A stretch of DNA of 64,000 nucleotides from Dipetalonema caudispina (Eukaryota > Nematoda > Chromadorea > Rhabditida > Onchocercidae), in contig JABVXV010000283.1 in the NCBI GenBank assembly GCA_013365325.1, positions 1 through 64,000 of the forward strand, in the 5' to 3' direction. Both the position numbers and the translations under genes were made by a program. The notes beneath the pieces are model-generated. The model searched no databases. It saw only the letters and a program-made list of their open reading frames with translations, and was not told the DNA's origin. Below, piece after piece: positions 12,916-23,924 of the stretch; the first letter of the stretch is position 1; the number at the start of each line of letters is the position of its first letter.

Positions 12916-15392
12916 ATGGCTCCGGTGCAAAGGACGACGAGAAGTCGACCAGTCAGTTTAAGCGCACATCATCACCATTCTGGCACGATGATGAGTCGTC
13001 AGCAAGTTCGTTGCTAACGTTTTTGTGTTAAGAAAATTATATGGTAAATTAACAGTCATGTTTTGGATGTAGTCTTTCAAGGATGGGAAAAAGTATGTTG
13101 CAAAATTTGGTCTTGTAATTTATCCTGGTGAAGAAATGTTCGTTTATTATCAAAAGAATCATTACTATGTAGATACATCCCAAGTTATTTTACGGGAGGA
13201 TTTTACCGAAATTCTCTCTGGATTACAAAGAAGATATAATATGTTAATCATTATTTACAGTTAATGCTCGTTCAACATTATAACACCTCTGAAATCAGTT
13301 GTTGTGTCAAATACACAATTTTTGGGTTTAACGTTTTGTTCTGGATTATTGGTTTTGCGCTTCTCGCAGTTGGTGTTTGGGCTCATTTTGAGAAGAACAG
13401 TGCATACTCTCATCTGAATAAGGCATCAAAATTTTATCTTGATCCGGCAATATTTCTTATTTTCGCTGGTAAGAAATAACTTCTTGAATTCGTTATTTTA
13501 GATTTTGTGTTACTATTCCACATACTTTGGTTTCGGAATCGCAATTCTTCAGGGGCATGAAATATAATTTTTTCTTTTTCTCCCATCGGTATGCCAAAAA
13601 ATAAACCTTGTTTAGTTTCTGACATACGAATTTATTACATGTGTGAACGTGCGAATCTTTGCATCAGAACTCATTACACATGGAAAAAATATGGCACAAC
13701 AGCTCCAGGGGTATTATGCGTTCCCGTCATAACAACGAATAAAATACAGTTTTCGAACACTAAGTGGCATTTCAGTTATGCAGTTATTAAATAGCTTGTA
13801 TGGAAGATCTAAAATATTTCAGGTGGTCTCATATTCTTGATCGGTTTTAGTGGTTGTGTTGGTGCCTTAAGGGAAAATACATGTTTCTTGGCTTTGTATT
13901 CAACAATTATCGGTCTTCTTTTATTAGCTGAGATGGCTCTAGTTATTTTGGTGTTCGCTTCTAAAGACTGGATTACCCAAGAATTTTTCACTAGATTGGA
14001 TGATACGGTATATTTAATGCAGTTATTTGTATTTGCTTGCTTAATTATTGTAACGTTAGCTGGCAGTCAGTCAACAAAAAGGTAGTAGCTATGGGGAACT
14101 AGGTTGGCAAAAGTCAATATTTAATAGGTTTATAATCCATTTGTTGTGGGAGGGGATCCTTCTAGTTTTCCATGCATGTTACGCATCACTAATCTCTATT
14201 TGTAGTTTCAGTTATTCGGATAAAAGTTATGTCGAAATTCGAAGGGCTTAGTAACAGATTTTATAGTACCATATCCATTTCGTTCTGCTGTGACCCACTA
14301 GCCTTTTTACTGCAACGTGGGAGCTAGTAATGATCTCTGAACTGTGCAATGGATTTGAATATAATTTAGTGGGCATTTACATGAATGCTATGTAAACTAC
14401 AGTACATGTTTTAATTCTTATAGAATATTTTTAAAATATTTTTCTTTGATACAGAAATATCAGATACCAAAAATTCATCAAAACATGAATTTGACCCCGT
14501 ACATTTCAGGTGATAATGTACCGCGATGATCCAGATTTGCAAGCGCTCATTGACTGGGTGCAAATCTATTTCAAATGTTGTGGTATGAGATCACCAAATG
14601 ATTGGGATATGAATATATATTTCAATAAATCATCACAGCAATTTTCCTCACCTGAAGCTGGTGGTGTACCATATTCGTGTTGTAAAAAAATGCGTGGTGT
14701 GGATGGTGGTCCTATTAATTTCTTTTGTGGGCATGGTGCTAGACTTTTTAAAGAGGTAGTTTCTCTACCATTTTAAACTCTTATATGTTAAAAACTGATC
14801 CGAAGATTTCTGCCTTCAAATGTCATGATATTTATATGGATACGTAATGAAATGAAACTAAAAGCAACGATTAATTTTATAAATCAGTGTGAGAAGTAGC
14901 TGCAAATTACGAAATAGTGCAATTTTGTATATTTCGATATATTGCATGTTCTAGCTATATACATATCTGCATGCAGGGTTTGAGTGATACGATACACAGT
15001 GAAGGATGTACACCCAAAATTGAAAATTACTTATCACAGAATATGACTTACGTCGCCATTGCAGTAATTCTTGCCGCTGTTATTCAAGTAAGTTTTTTAT
15101 ATTTTTTTTCTTAGCGTTTGTCGAAGGTGGATGAAATAAATTAAATAATTTGGTAACTAATTTTTGGGTGATTCATGTTTAGTTGTCTGCATATCACAGA
15201 CGTGAACTTTTTGCACTGTTTGACTAGATCTGAAGACAAGATTTTAGCTCTTTGCAAATAATATTTGATGTTTCAAAGACATTTGATCAGATCTTGTAAT
15301 GTTCATCTCTTTAGATTCTGGGGATATTGTTTGCTCAAAACCTTCGTAGCGATATCTTTGCACAGCGTGCAAGGTGGTATACCGGTAGATGA
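12916..15392 (+). CDS. Tetraspanin, TSPANC8-like (tsp-12/tsp-14 type)
   Basis: Four-pass membrane scaffold. TSPANC8 members partner the ADAM10 protease. Six exons give 305 residues: 12916-13005, 13261-13468, 13823-14007, 14510-14755, 14977-15087 and 15315-15392. Exon 1 is a basic N-terminal tail with a HHHH run, joined in phase 0 through an unusual GTTCGT donor. If exon 1 is untranslated, M32 is the alternative start. TM1 is about residues 48-70, with the juxtamembrane CCVKY motif at 44-48. TM2 and TM3 lie in exons 2-3 and TM4 in exons 5-6. The large extracellular loop has CCG at 184-186, then PNDWDMNIYFN and GVPYSCC, the TSPANC8 signature. It has only six loop cysteines (184, 185, 218, 219, 234, 254): the two extra C8 positions are K201 and G212. 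The start is 418 bases after the rpl-33 stop, so co-transcription is possible. Family call strong; exact orthologue uncertain. Confidence 0.9.
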
Positions 15393-17133
15393 AATCAAAA
15401 GCTGATAATATATTTGAAATAAAATGTCCAAAGTATCTTAATGGTTGTGATTTGTCATAAGTTTCTGACAAAGTGATACTGTTAATGTTCACCAGTGCTT
15501 GATTTTTTGTTTATTAATTTCTGCTACCGGCGCTAACCTTAGCACTGAATCTTTGTTTTGTTTCTTCCTAGAGTGGTAACTTTATCTTGCATTCCTTACG
15601 TTTCCACACTCGTTAGTAAATTTATGCTATCGGTTCAAAAAAAGCTCTCTCATTATCATATTCCAAAACATCTGCAACTGGGTCATCGTTGATCTTGCTG
15701 TGGAGAAAAACTTCATCAGATTCTGGTTTTGTCAGTAGCATCAAATTAGTTCAACATTCCATACTTGTAGAGATACATGTGTCAAATGATTTCTTATTGT
15801 GTTTGATGGGTATTACTTTTTAGATAGCTTTTCCGTGGAGGGTTGTACAAACGGTGGTTAAGATCGGAGCAGATAGGTACACATTTGTATGTATGCTTGA
15901 TATTCATTCAACATCAAGTATATCCTGTATGAACGTTTACTCCTTCGACATTTAAAATCAATTTTTGTTGAGGTATTTATTATTAAAGGTAATTAGTCGC
16001 CGTGCTCTTCACCACAGATTCTTTCATGTATGCAAGCAGGACATTTTGTCAAATTGCTACAGATTTTCTTATATTTGTGTAATTCGTTCTGCCATTGTAT
16101 GTTATTATGTTCTTTCATATATATATATATATTTGTTTTGTTTTAACGCTGGCTTTCAATAAATCTATGTTTAATTTAAGCAAATCTCAGCAGACGTCCG
16201 TCAGTCGAAAAGAACCAGTATTTCATCTTTGATATCCTTGATATATATTTTAAAATCTTGTAATTCTCCATTGATCTTAAAAGCTCGAACACTGGATTTT
16301 AGGGATCTCAGGATAAGTCGCAGTAAACTGTCATTTTTCGTTAAGTCTCAGTCCGATGATCAGCATTTACTAGAAAAGATCTCGACGATGATTCGAATGG
16401 AAATAGGTGGGTCGAAGCGTCTATGAGCTTATATCTAGACATTTCAAGTGAATCGGATATATACTACTATGTATTTCCAAAAAGGACGAGTTGATAGAGG
16501 TCATCAGTAAATTAAGGCTTTCCAAGTTAGATATCACAGATTCTGTTTAATAAGAGCTGCCTAATTTATTTGTGGCCTTTATGAATCTCTTTTTAAGGAG
16601 TCAAATATATAGTTACGTCTGACATGTAATAGCATCTGCTTCAGAAGAGTACTGCGCTGATTTATTGTCGACGCATTATTAATAAATTGGAAGTGCTTGA
16701 CATAAGACCGAAATTGAAGGTATTTAAGAATGATTTCTTTTAATCACAGTGTTGAAACAGACGTCATTCAAGCAAGGATGACCAGGGAAAATATAAGCAA
16801 AAGGAGAACGCGTAATTTCCCATCATTTTCAAAAAAATCTGTCTTTTGTGTTCGGGAGCTGTTTTGTCAAAAATTGTTCTAGATGACAGTTCCGAACTGT
16901 GTCATTTCACTTCAAGAATCCTTTTTTGTAAATCTCTGACCGTTATGCTTCAAATTATTCTCATTCTTTGATATCAGTGTGCCAAGATTAGAATAGTTGT
17001 ATTCATGAATCAGTTTTCCCCGTTCGACAAAATTGCTCTACAAAGTGCCATTATCTCAACTTTATCAATATATTTCTCATTTTTAGGGTATCATTTTAGT
17101 GCGATTACAGACTTGACAACGACTGAATAAAAA
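15393..17133. other. Intergenic: tetraspanin 3' flank and PIG-S 5' flank
   Basis: No exon recognised. Contains a TATATA run at 16117-16132. The right end has an acceptor (GATTACAG ending at 17110) just before the PIG-S start codon, consistent with a trans-splice site. Confidence 0.5.
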
Positions 17134-20107
17134 ATGGCAACAAGCGTAATGAGCGCTAGTGGCGTTAATGTTTATCCAGCACATAATTTTGATCAAGAAA
17201 GAAAAGAAGAGCGCACTAGAAGGGTACAATCACTTTAACGCTTGCAAATTTCATATTTCTAGATTGACGGGAAAATTATACAAATAATTAATTCGCAAAA
17301 AAAAGTTAAAGACTGATTATTATAGAACACTTAGGTTCTGATGCTCACCGCGGAAGAACGCGCAGAATTACCCTTCCGAAGGATTTCTGCACTTGCATTC
17401 ATTGTTATTATGCTCATATTTGGCTTACCATTATGGTGGCAAACAACTTCAACATACCGAGTATCATTTCGTACTTTTTCCTCTGATCAGCAGATCACTT
17501 TGCCAGTATGTTTTCCAATGCTTATATGTTTTCCATCTCTTTATAAAGTTTGATACCAGGTTTACTGCAAAACTCATTTACCTTGAAAGTCTTTTATTCA
17601 GTAAAATTGACAGAAGTTGAAAATTGTTCTTAAAAGTGTTAACTTACTGTAATACAGGTGTATATATCAATAGCTAGTTCATATTCATCCATGAAATCCC
17701 ATGTGGATCGTGCAATTACTCTACTTCTGAATGAGCTTTCTGAGCTTCCAGAAATCGATCGACTGCGCCTGATATTTAAATTGAACCACGAAGATATGGT
17801 TTGTCTTGGTTTTTTGTTGTGTTTTATTTTACAGCTTTTAACATATATTCGTTACTTTAAAACTTTGAGTCATGCAGGCTCTTTGTTAGGTAGATTCATT
17901 CAGGATGCTTTGGAACTCATTTCAAGAACTAATACGAAGAATAGTAATTTATTTGGAGTGCATGTTGCAATAATTAATGAGACGGTATGGCCTTATTCTG
18001 GATATACAACTTATTTCGACGATCAATGGACACTTATTCTAAACTGTGAAGACGAGTTGAAACTTGCACAGCGTATGTTTGCAGCCGTAACAGATGTTCT
18101 TTTGGATACTAGCCACCTTTCAGCAATTGTAAGACGTGATCTGAGGCAGCGAATACAACCGTCGGAAATTATTGCCTTATCTGCAAGTCAGCAGGTTAGC
18201 TTTGTGTCATAGTTTCTGCTCCTTTCAAATTCGAATTAAATTCTACATTTCTATGGAAAGTAAATACCGCATTGTCACGTTTTATGATAGCTAATATAAG
18301 AAATACTGGCTAAGTTATAAATATGGTCTCGGCAAAGTTTTTTCAGTTGGAGTTTTAATTATTTTCCATCTTATATTTTCTTGTTTCATTTCTGCAGAAA
18401 CGTTTGATTTGGGATTCAGTCGCTTTAAGTGCTCGATATATTGTGCAAGTAATATTTTTACATGCTGGTTATAACGAGAGCACCGAACATTACTCAGCGG
18501 AGAATATCATTTTGCATACACGCCGATTCGCCACGAAGCTGGCTGAAGTCTCAGACTTGATTATCAGTTCAGAGCATCTCTGGGATTTCGACTTGACCGC
18601 ATGGCTGAAAAAAGATGTGCAAGAAAGAAATACCATTCAGATGGATGACATATCACAAATAGTTACTGCCGTAAGGAATTTCGTTACTTCAGAAGGATCT
18701 AAAAATTACATGTGAATCTAAAAAATCTTTTCATCTTTCATATTCACCAAAAATGCTTTCGATTCTAGTAGTACTTTTCGGTATAATATTGGTGTTGCGA
18801 TTTACAGATCGAACAAGAGACCAGCACCGTTGAGTCGTCTGCTCCAGTTATGAAGTTAGTAATACTGGACTCTCCTCAGCCAATTACTCTTCTTGATTAC
18901 ATGGTATAGGTTTCTTACTGTGTATTTTTAGCCAGTTTTTGCTGCGATTCGTTTTGCTGACTGCGGTACGAACACAGTTTCGTACATTGCTAAAGTAAAG
19001 ACATTCTCATGATATCTTTATAAAAAACAAAAGTATTTACAACTTTATGTAGAAAATCATTGCATTATAATGCAGTTGAGAATATATGTCACCTAATGTA
19101 AGAAATGTAAGTGGTTTGCACTCTTTAAGCTTGTTAGGGATAGCGTTTTTGTGGTTATCGTAGAAATTGACCCACCAGTAGTTAAATTTAGCTAATCTTT
19201 TTTATCGCTGTCTTACAGGCCAAATATTTCAGGGTGATGAGAGCGATGGTATGGTTGTAGCTTCTTGGGGTGCTTTAGTTTCCTATGGTGGCCAAAAACG
19301 CTTGGCTGTCAATCAGTCAGTGATTGCTGCTATGCGTGTTCTTTTTGGCCTTGATACGGATTTGCCAGTATCATCTGCTCGATCACCATTGCCAGTGGCG
19401 ACATGGGAAATTAAGCGTATCAAATTACGTTCATTTATCGATTGTTCAATAAATGGGATCTCGTCGGTTGCTGCGATTCACAAATTAATCTCACAGATTG
19501 ATAACATTGTCATAAACGAAGAGATATGTTACAGATGATTTTTTTTTTTTTTTTTTTTTTTCAGAATCATATAATTATATTCTCAAAAAATTAGATAGTA
19601 TCTTTTGAAAGTGTTCTTCAAACAATCTCGTGCCAAAGGAAATGACTAAATAACACAATAGCCCTTTGATTTAATTTTATTCTGCTTTTTAGCCTATTCA
19701 TCTCTTCGCACAGGAACAAACCGAAAATGTTGAATTAGCTGATCAAAGTTTAATCTCTTTCAGTTTCTTGTTATATTGTAACTCTGATGCAAGTAATTAT
19801 GATAAATTTTCAGGTGGCGAGTAAAACTAATCTAGCGGTTAAGCTTATTTCTCAAGCTCTTTCAACGGTTGAGAAAACCGGCCATATTGAAATTGCATCA
19901 GTTGCCGAAGGTCGAGCACTGGCCGAAAATGCTCTGAATGATAAAAGTTTGCTCTCGTTGTTGTACTTCCCGAATGATCAGAAATTTGCAATCTATCTAC
20001 CATTATTCTTACCAACGCTGTTACCGTTATTTGGTTCAATTTTGGCTTTAAATAGATACTGGATGGGTAAGGAATGGACGGTGTGTTCAGAAAGCTTAGT
20101 CAGTTAA
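17134..20107 (+). CDS. PIGS: GPI transamidase subunit PIG-S
   Basis: Subunit of the ER-membrane GPI transamidase, which attaches GPI anchors to proteins. Seven exons give 583 residues (human protein about 555): 17134-17223, 17335-17505, 17658-18194, 18398-18670, 18808-18903, 19233-19523 and 19814-20107. An N-terminal transmembrane helix at about 47-63 ends in LPLWW plus TT.TYR, a PIG-S hallmark. The lumenal domain follows, with WPYSGYT-type and VVASWGALV blocks. The C-terminal block LLYFPNDQKFAIYLPLFLP, then a second helix at about 544-565, closely matches the family. An in-frame 36-base stretch (17799-17834) starts GTTTG and ends TTACAG and may be a very short intron. The exon 6/7 junction reads VINEE then VASKTN, aligning with the family without a gap, yet the donor is GAG|ATATGT rather than GT. 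The stop at 20105-20107 is accepted because it falls just after the last helix. Confidence 0.93.
19539..19561. repeat. T23 homopolymer in PIG-S intron 6
   Basis: Run of 23 T directly followed by CAG, so it resembles an acceptor, but the following sequence has no family-matching frame. The next exon starts at 19814. Confidence 0.9.
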
Positions 20108-21654
20108 ATCTCTCTTTCATTTCCTATTACTTAGTGCAAAATTTCTACTTTTAATTTGCTCATCCATGTATGCAGTCCAATTTTCATCCTTCCTTTGTTT
20201 TTAAAAGTGAGGGAATTCTGCTGAGTCCTAAAATCTGAATTCGTAAATTGCTTACCAAATGAAAAATTCAATTTGTTTTTTACTTGATATCAGCAGATAC
20301 GAATGAATTTAAAAACCATAATAAATATGTAATGATGTTCAACAGCTTTTCTTTGTCTGGTGTTTGCTTCTTCAAGCAGTGAAGAACATAAAGGAAGTAG
20401 TCGGGTACATTGAGTAATTGGCTTAAAATTTAGGAAGGATAAAATTCAATTTGGAAACGATCGTTCAAAAACAGTAGAATTCTCGTAGTCAGGCTATTCT
20501 GGTTGTTATATAATGGTTCTTTCTGACTTTTTGGTAGAAAGAGTAGATGGTGTTATCCGATGTTCTATAATTAAGGCGATCAGCTATCGCGAGTTTTGGA
20601 TGTTATTTATGAAACGGTCTTTTTATAAAGGGTATTAGTCAGGATCGGTTTGAATGACCGCAGTGGATTTTGACATCTATCTAAACAGTTTTGCAGAACA
20701 AACATGGTTTTCGACATATGCAACTGCATGATTCATTAGATCAATCGGATAGATGCAAAACATTGGAAGGCTGATAGCTATGTTTCTTCCAGCATTCCAG
20801 CAACGGTAGTCCGTTATGAGTTGGAAAGAGCGCTGTGTTGATGTTTGCTGCCAAATCAACGATTCTGTCCTTCTACAGATGTGTTTATTTTGTAGTATCA
20901 CATACCCTCTGAATAACCGTTGTTGTACTGGGATTTCTGCCACCAGCTTCTGTCAGAATAAAATGTCCAAAGTCTGGTTTCCACATTTAGGTAAGCGGTC
21001 AGTTCCTGTAGATATACAACTTCCATTGCTTTTAGCTCAAATATTTTTTCGCTTGCAACTTGAAGGTTGCATTCTTTCAGTGGAAGAGAGTTTGACCAAC
21101 ATTCGTAAGCATTAAAATTAGTATTTTCATAAATCTTATTTGGTATGTCAGTATACTTATTCTGACGTAATTTTATAGCACTGAGATAGTTTCTTGTTTT
21201 TTCACTATGATGGATTAAACATTTAGTGGCATTCATAAAAGAGGATTGGTCTTTACGGCCTTAACAACAACTAATTATCTTTGAGACTTAGTCAAACTGT
21301 TTTCCTACACTTCAATTGGAAGAAAAATGACAACTTATTGTAACTGTCTTGATAGTCGAGGCTGCACATGTCTTCATTATTTACACTTTTTTTGATAATA
21401 CATTCACTTGCTTTAACATACTACTTAATTCATAAATTTAATATCTAAGGTCATCTGCACTTTTTGATCTGATCTAACGTATAGACGTCCAGTCATTCAA
21501 ATAACTGAAGTCGTTTAGAAACAAAAAAGTGAATTACATTTTATAAAAGAAGCTCACGAAAACCATTATCATATTCTGCAAATACCCTGAGAATGTATCG
21601 TTCTGTGCTGAAGCCACAAGAAACGATTTTTGGCAATTTCAGTTTCCAGCAATT
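20108..21654. other. Intergenic region, no gene recognised
   Basis: Between the PIG-S stop and the duplicated segment upstream of inhibitor 2. Overlapping open frames on both strands near 20680-21240 match no family I know and lack exon-like boundaries. Confidence 0.5.
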
Positions 21655-22172
21655 TTGACAGCTCAAGGAATCAGGAATAGGTAACGTTATTCATTTAGTG
21701 GGGCAAGCGAAAACCTCTTTATTCACTAACTTAGGTTGTTCAATTGTCATGTGCAATTCTGATATTAGTCTTTTTTTCTTACCGAATAGCCCACTGAGTG
21801 AATGCTGTATTGCGTTATGCTGTAAAAGAATTATATTACGAAAGATCTTTCAATAGTTTTTTGCTGTTGTAAATGCTATCTGTCTTTCGCTTCATAGTCG
21901 ACTAGCACTTCTCGAACCTTTTTTCTTTTAGGAGTGTGATGGAAGACCAGGAAGTCTCTAACGAAGCAAATTTGCTTGATCCAAACGAATATTTGAAATT
22001 AGAGCCGAAAAAATCCATCCTCAAGGTTTTTTTTTAATGTCAGGTATTGTAATGTAAAGCATCTATATTCTGAACTTAAATAAAATTCATTTGGTCAGTT
22101 AACATGGTAGCATGGCGATGATTTTCATTTACGGTTTTTCAAAACTATATTTCTTGCAAAGTAGCCATCCCA
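21655..22172 (+). repeat. Direct duplication, copy A (carries inhibitor-2 exon 1)
   Basis: About 515 bases that recur, slightly diverged, at 23414-23924. Similarity starts near GACAGCTCAAGGAATC and runs through the acceptor, the 29-codon exon, its donor and the following intron up to the next acceptor-like GCAAAGTAG. The right boundary falls where copy B enters exon 2, so copy A lacks exon 2. Confidence 0.9.
21939..22025 (+). CDS. szy-2: Alternative or ancestral first coding exon of inhibitor 2 (copy A)
   Basis: Twenty-nine intact codons starting [15 protein letters not shown] and ending KKSILK. They are preceded by an acceptor (TTCTTTTAG at 21922-21930) and followed by a GTTTTT donor in phase 0. 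It differs from copy B by four bases and three residues (E2/D2, N16/S16, E22/K22). It could be spliced directly to exon 2 at 23918, skipping copy B. Splicing A into B would bring in a stop, because B's leader read in frame gives GAG TGT GAT GGA TGA. The two exons are therefore mutually exclusive. It may also be a non-expressed relic. Confidence 0.6.
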
Positions 22173-23413
22173 TTCATAGTCTGTTTTAATCATTTAAACC
22201 AGAGCCTGCTCTAATGGCTTACCTTGGTTTAGCTTCCCTCAGATGACTAAGCTGAGTTTCTAACCAGTGTTGACTTTCTTCAAAAGTTAAGTTCCGTTTA
22301 TATTGTAATTATATCCCTAAGATTTACTTTCATTTTTACCAAAGTCTTCTTTCAACAAGTTTTCTGAACTTCTACAAGCATCCTTACAAGAAAGTAATGT
22401 ATCGGAAATCGTATTTTGAAGATTACAAACTACCATACAAAAGAAATCTAGCTTCCCACCGAAAAACCTGATCATCTCCCCATGCAAGATAAGAAACGTA
22501 AGCCATACGAGAACTGGATTTAACAGCAATATTTTCGGAGCCGCGTTAGTCTAGAACTCTTTGGTCTAGAAAGTTTTGTGGTTCGACTTACTGCAGGTTG
22601 AGCTGGTAGGTTGGAGTCGTTTGGTTATTTCTGTGACAGGATATGGAAGTATCGGGGCGATGTGGGTTAACCATAGGTGTATATCTTGCAATCTTTGTAA
22701 AATTGAAATGTGAAGTAAAGCATATGAATTTGAACCATATCATTATGGAATGGTAGTCGACATTGCCAATTGTCATTGGGACAACTTATAGCTGTCTAAA
22801 CTTGTTAGATCGCTCATTTAGTTTTGAGGCGTATTAGAGCAATGGCCTACCCAGGAACGGGCTAGTGAGCTGGAATATTTTGACAGCTTTCTTCATAAGC
22901 TTTTAGGAGATTTATGTTTGGCATGTTACTTCTACTATGCCTTGTTTACTTTGATTTTTTAGTTTGTTACAGTTTGGGATAGGGAGCTGAAGGAGTATTC
23001 AGCGAGGATGGGAGTCAGCACAGCTTTTTTGTCTTTACATGTTAATCACCGCTCCCATATCTTGATTGCTTTCAATCGCTCCAATTTCTTTATCATTTAG
23101 TCCTTTTTTCCACGGAATTCGGAAGTTGTACGTCGTTTTAAAATTGTTAGTATGGTCGTAGGTCTAAACAGATTATTACAAATTTTTAGGCACAGTATTT
23201 CTTGAAAAGTTTTTATAAGGTCGATACGACGAACTTTCCGTTGATTATTTCCAGTTAATGACATCGAGCTCCACCTATCTGGGTCAAGGCAGATTTGTGG
23301 AATGTTTTAGATTTGTGAGAAACTACAAACTGATAGCTTGCTGAGGTTTTATTTTAAGTAGTTCAACCGAGACTTTATTTTTCTAACAAGTTCAAGAATC
23401 AAGATTCCATATT
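22173..23413. other. Spacer between duplicated segments
   Basis: About 1.2 kb with no recognisable exon. If copy A is used as first exon, this is part of its intron. Confidence 0.5.
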
Positions 23414-23924
23414 TCGACAGCTCAAGGAATCATTCAACACGTCATTCTTCTAGTAGGGCAAGGGGAAGTTCTCTGTTCATTAACTTGGGTGCTTAATTGC
23501 TATGTACACTTCTGTATTAGTCTCTTTTTCTTAGCGAGTAGCTCACTGAATAGATGCTGTACTGCGTTATGCTGTAAAAGAATTATATTACGAAAGATCT
23601 TTCAATAGTTTTTTACTGTTGTAAATGCTGCCTGTCTTCCGCTTCACAGTCGACTAGCTCTTTTCGAACCTTTTTTCTTTCAGGAGTGTGATGGATGATC
23701 AGGAAGTCTCTAACGAAGCAAATTTGCTTGATCCAAGCGAATATTTGAAATTAAAGCCGAAAAAATCCATCCTCAAGGTTTTTTTTAAATGTCAGTTATT
23801 GTAATGTAAAGCATCTATATTCTGAACTTAAATAAAATTCATTTGGTCAGTTAATATGGTAGCATGGCGATGATTTTTCATTTACGGTTTTTCAAAACTA
23901 TATTTCATGCAAAGCAGCCATCTG
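23414..23924 (+). repeat. Direct duplication, copy B (carries inhibitor-2 exon 1)
   Basis: Second copy of the segment at 21655-22172, offset by about 1.75 kb. Long stretches are identical, including the region around GCTGTAAAAGAATTATATTA and the intron following the exon. It passes directly into exon 2 of inhibitor 2. Confidence 0.9.

Noticed and set aside
20677..21236. Cluster of overlapping open frames on both strands
   Set aside because: Mutually overlapping frames with no homology that I recognise and no exon boundaries. Probably chance in a locally less AT-rich stretch.
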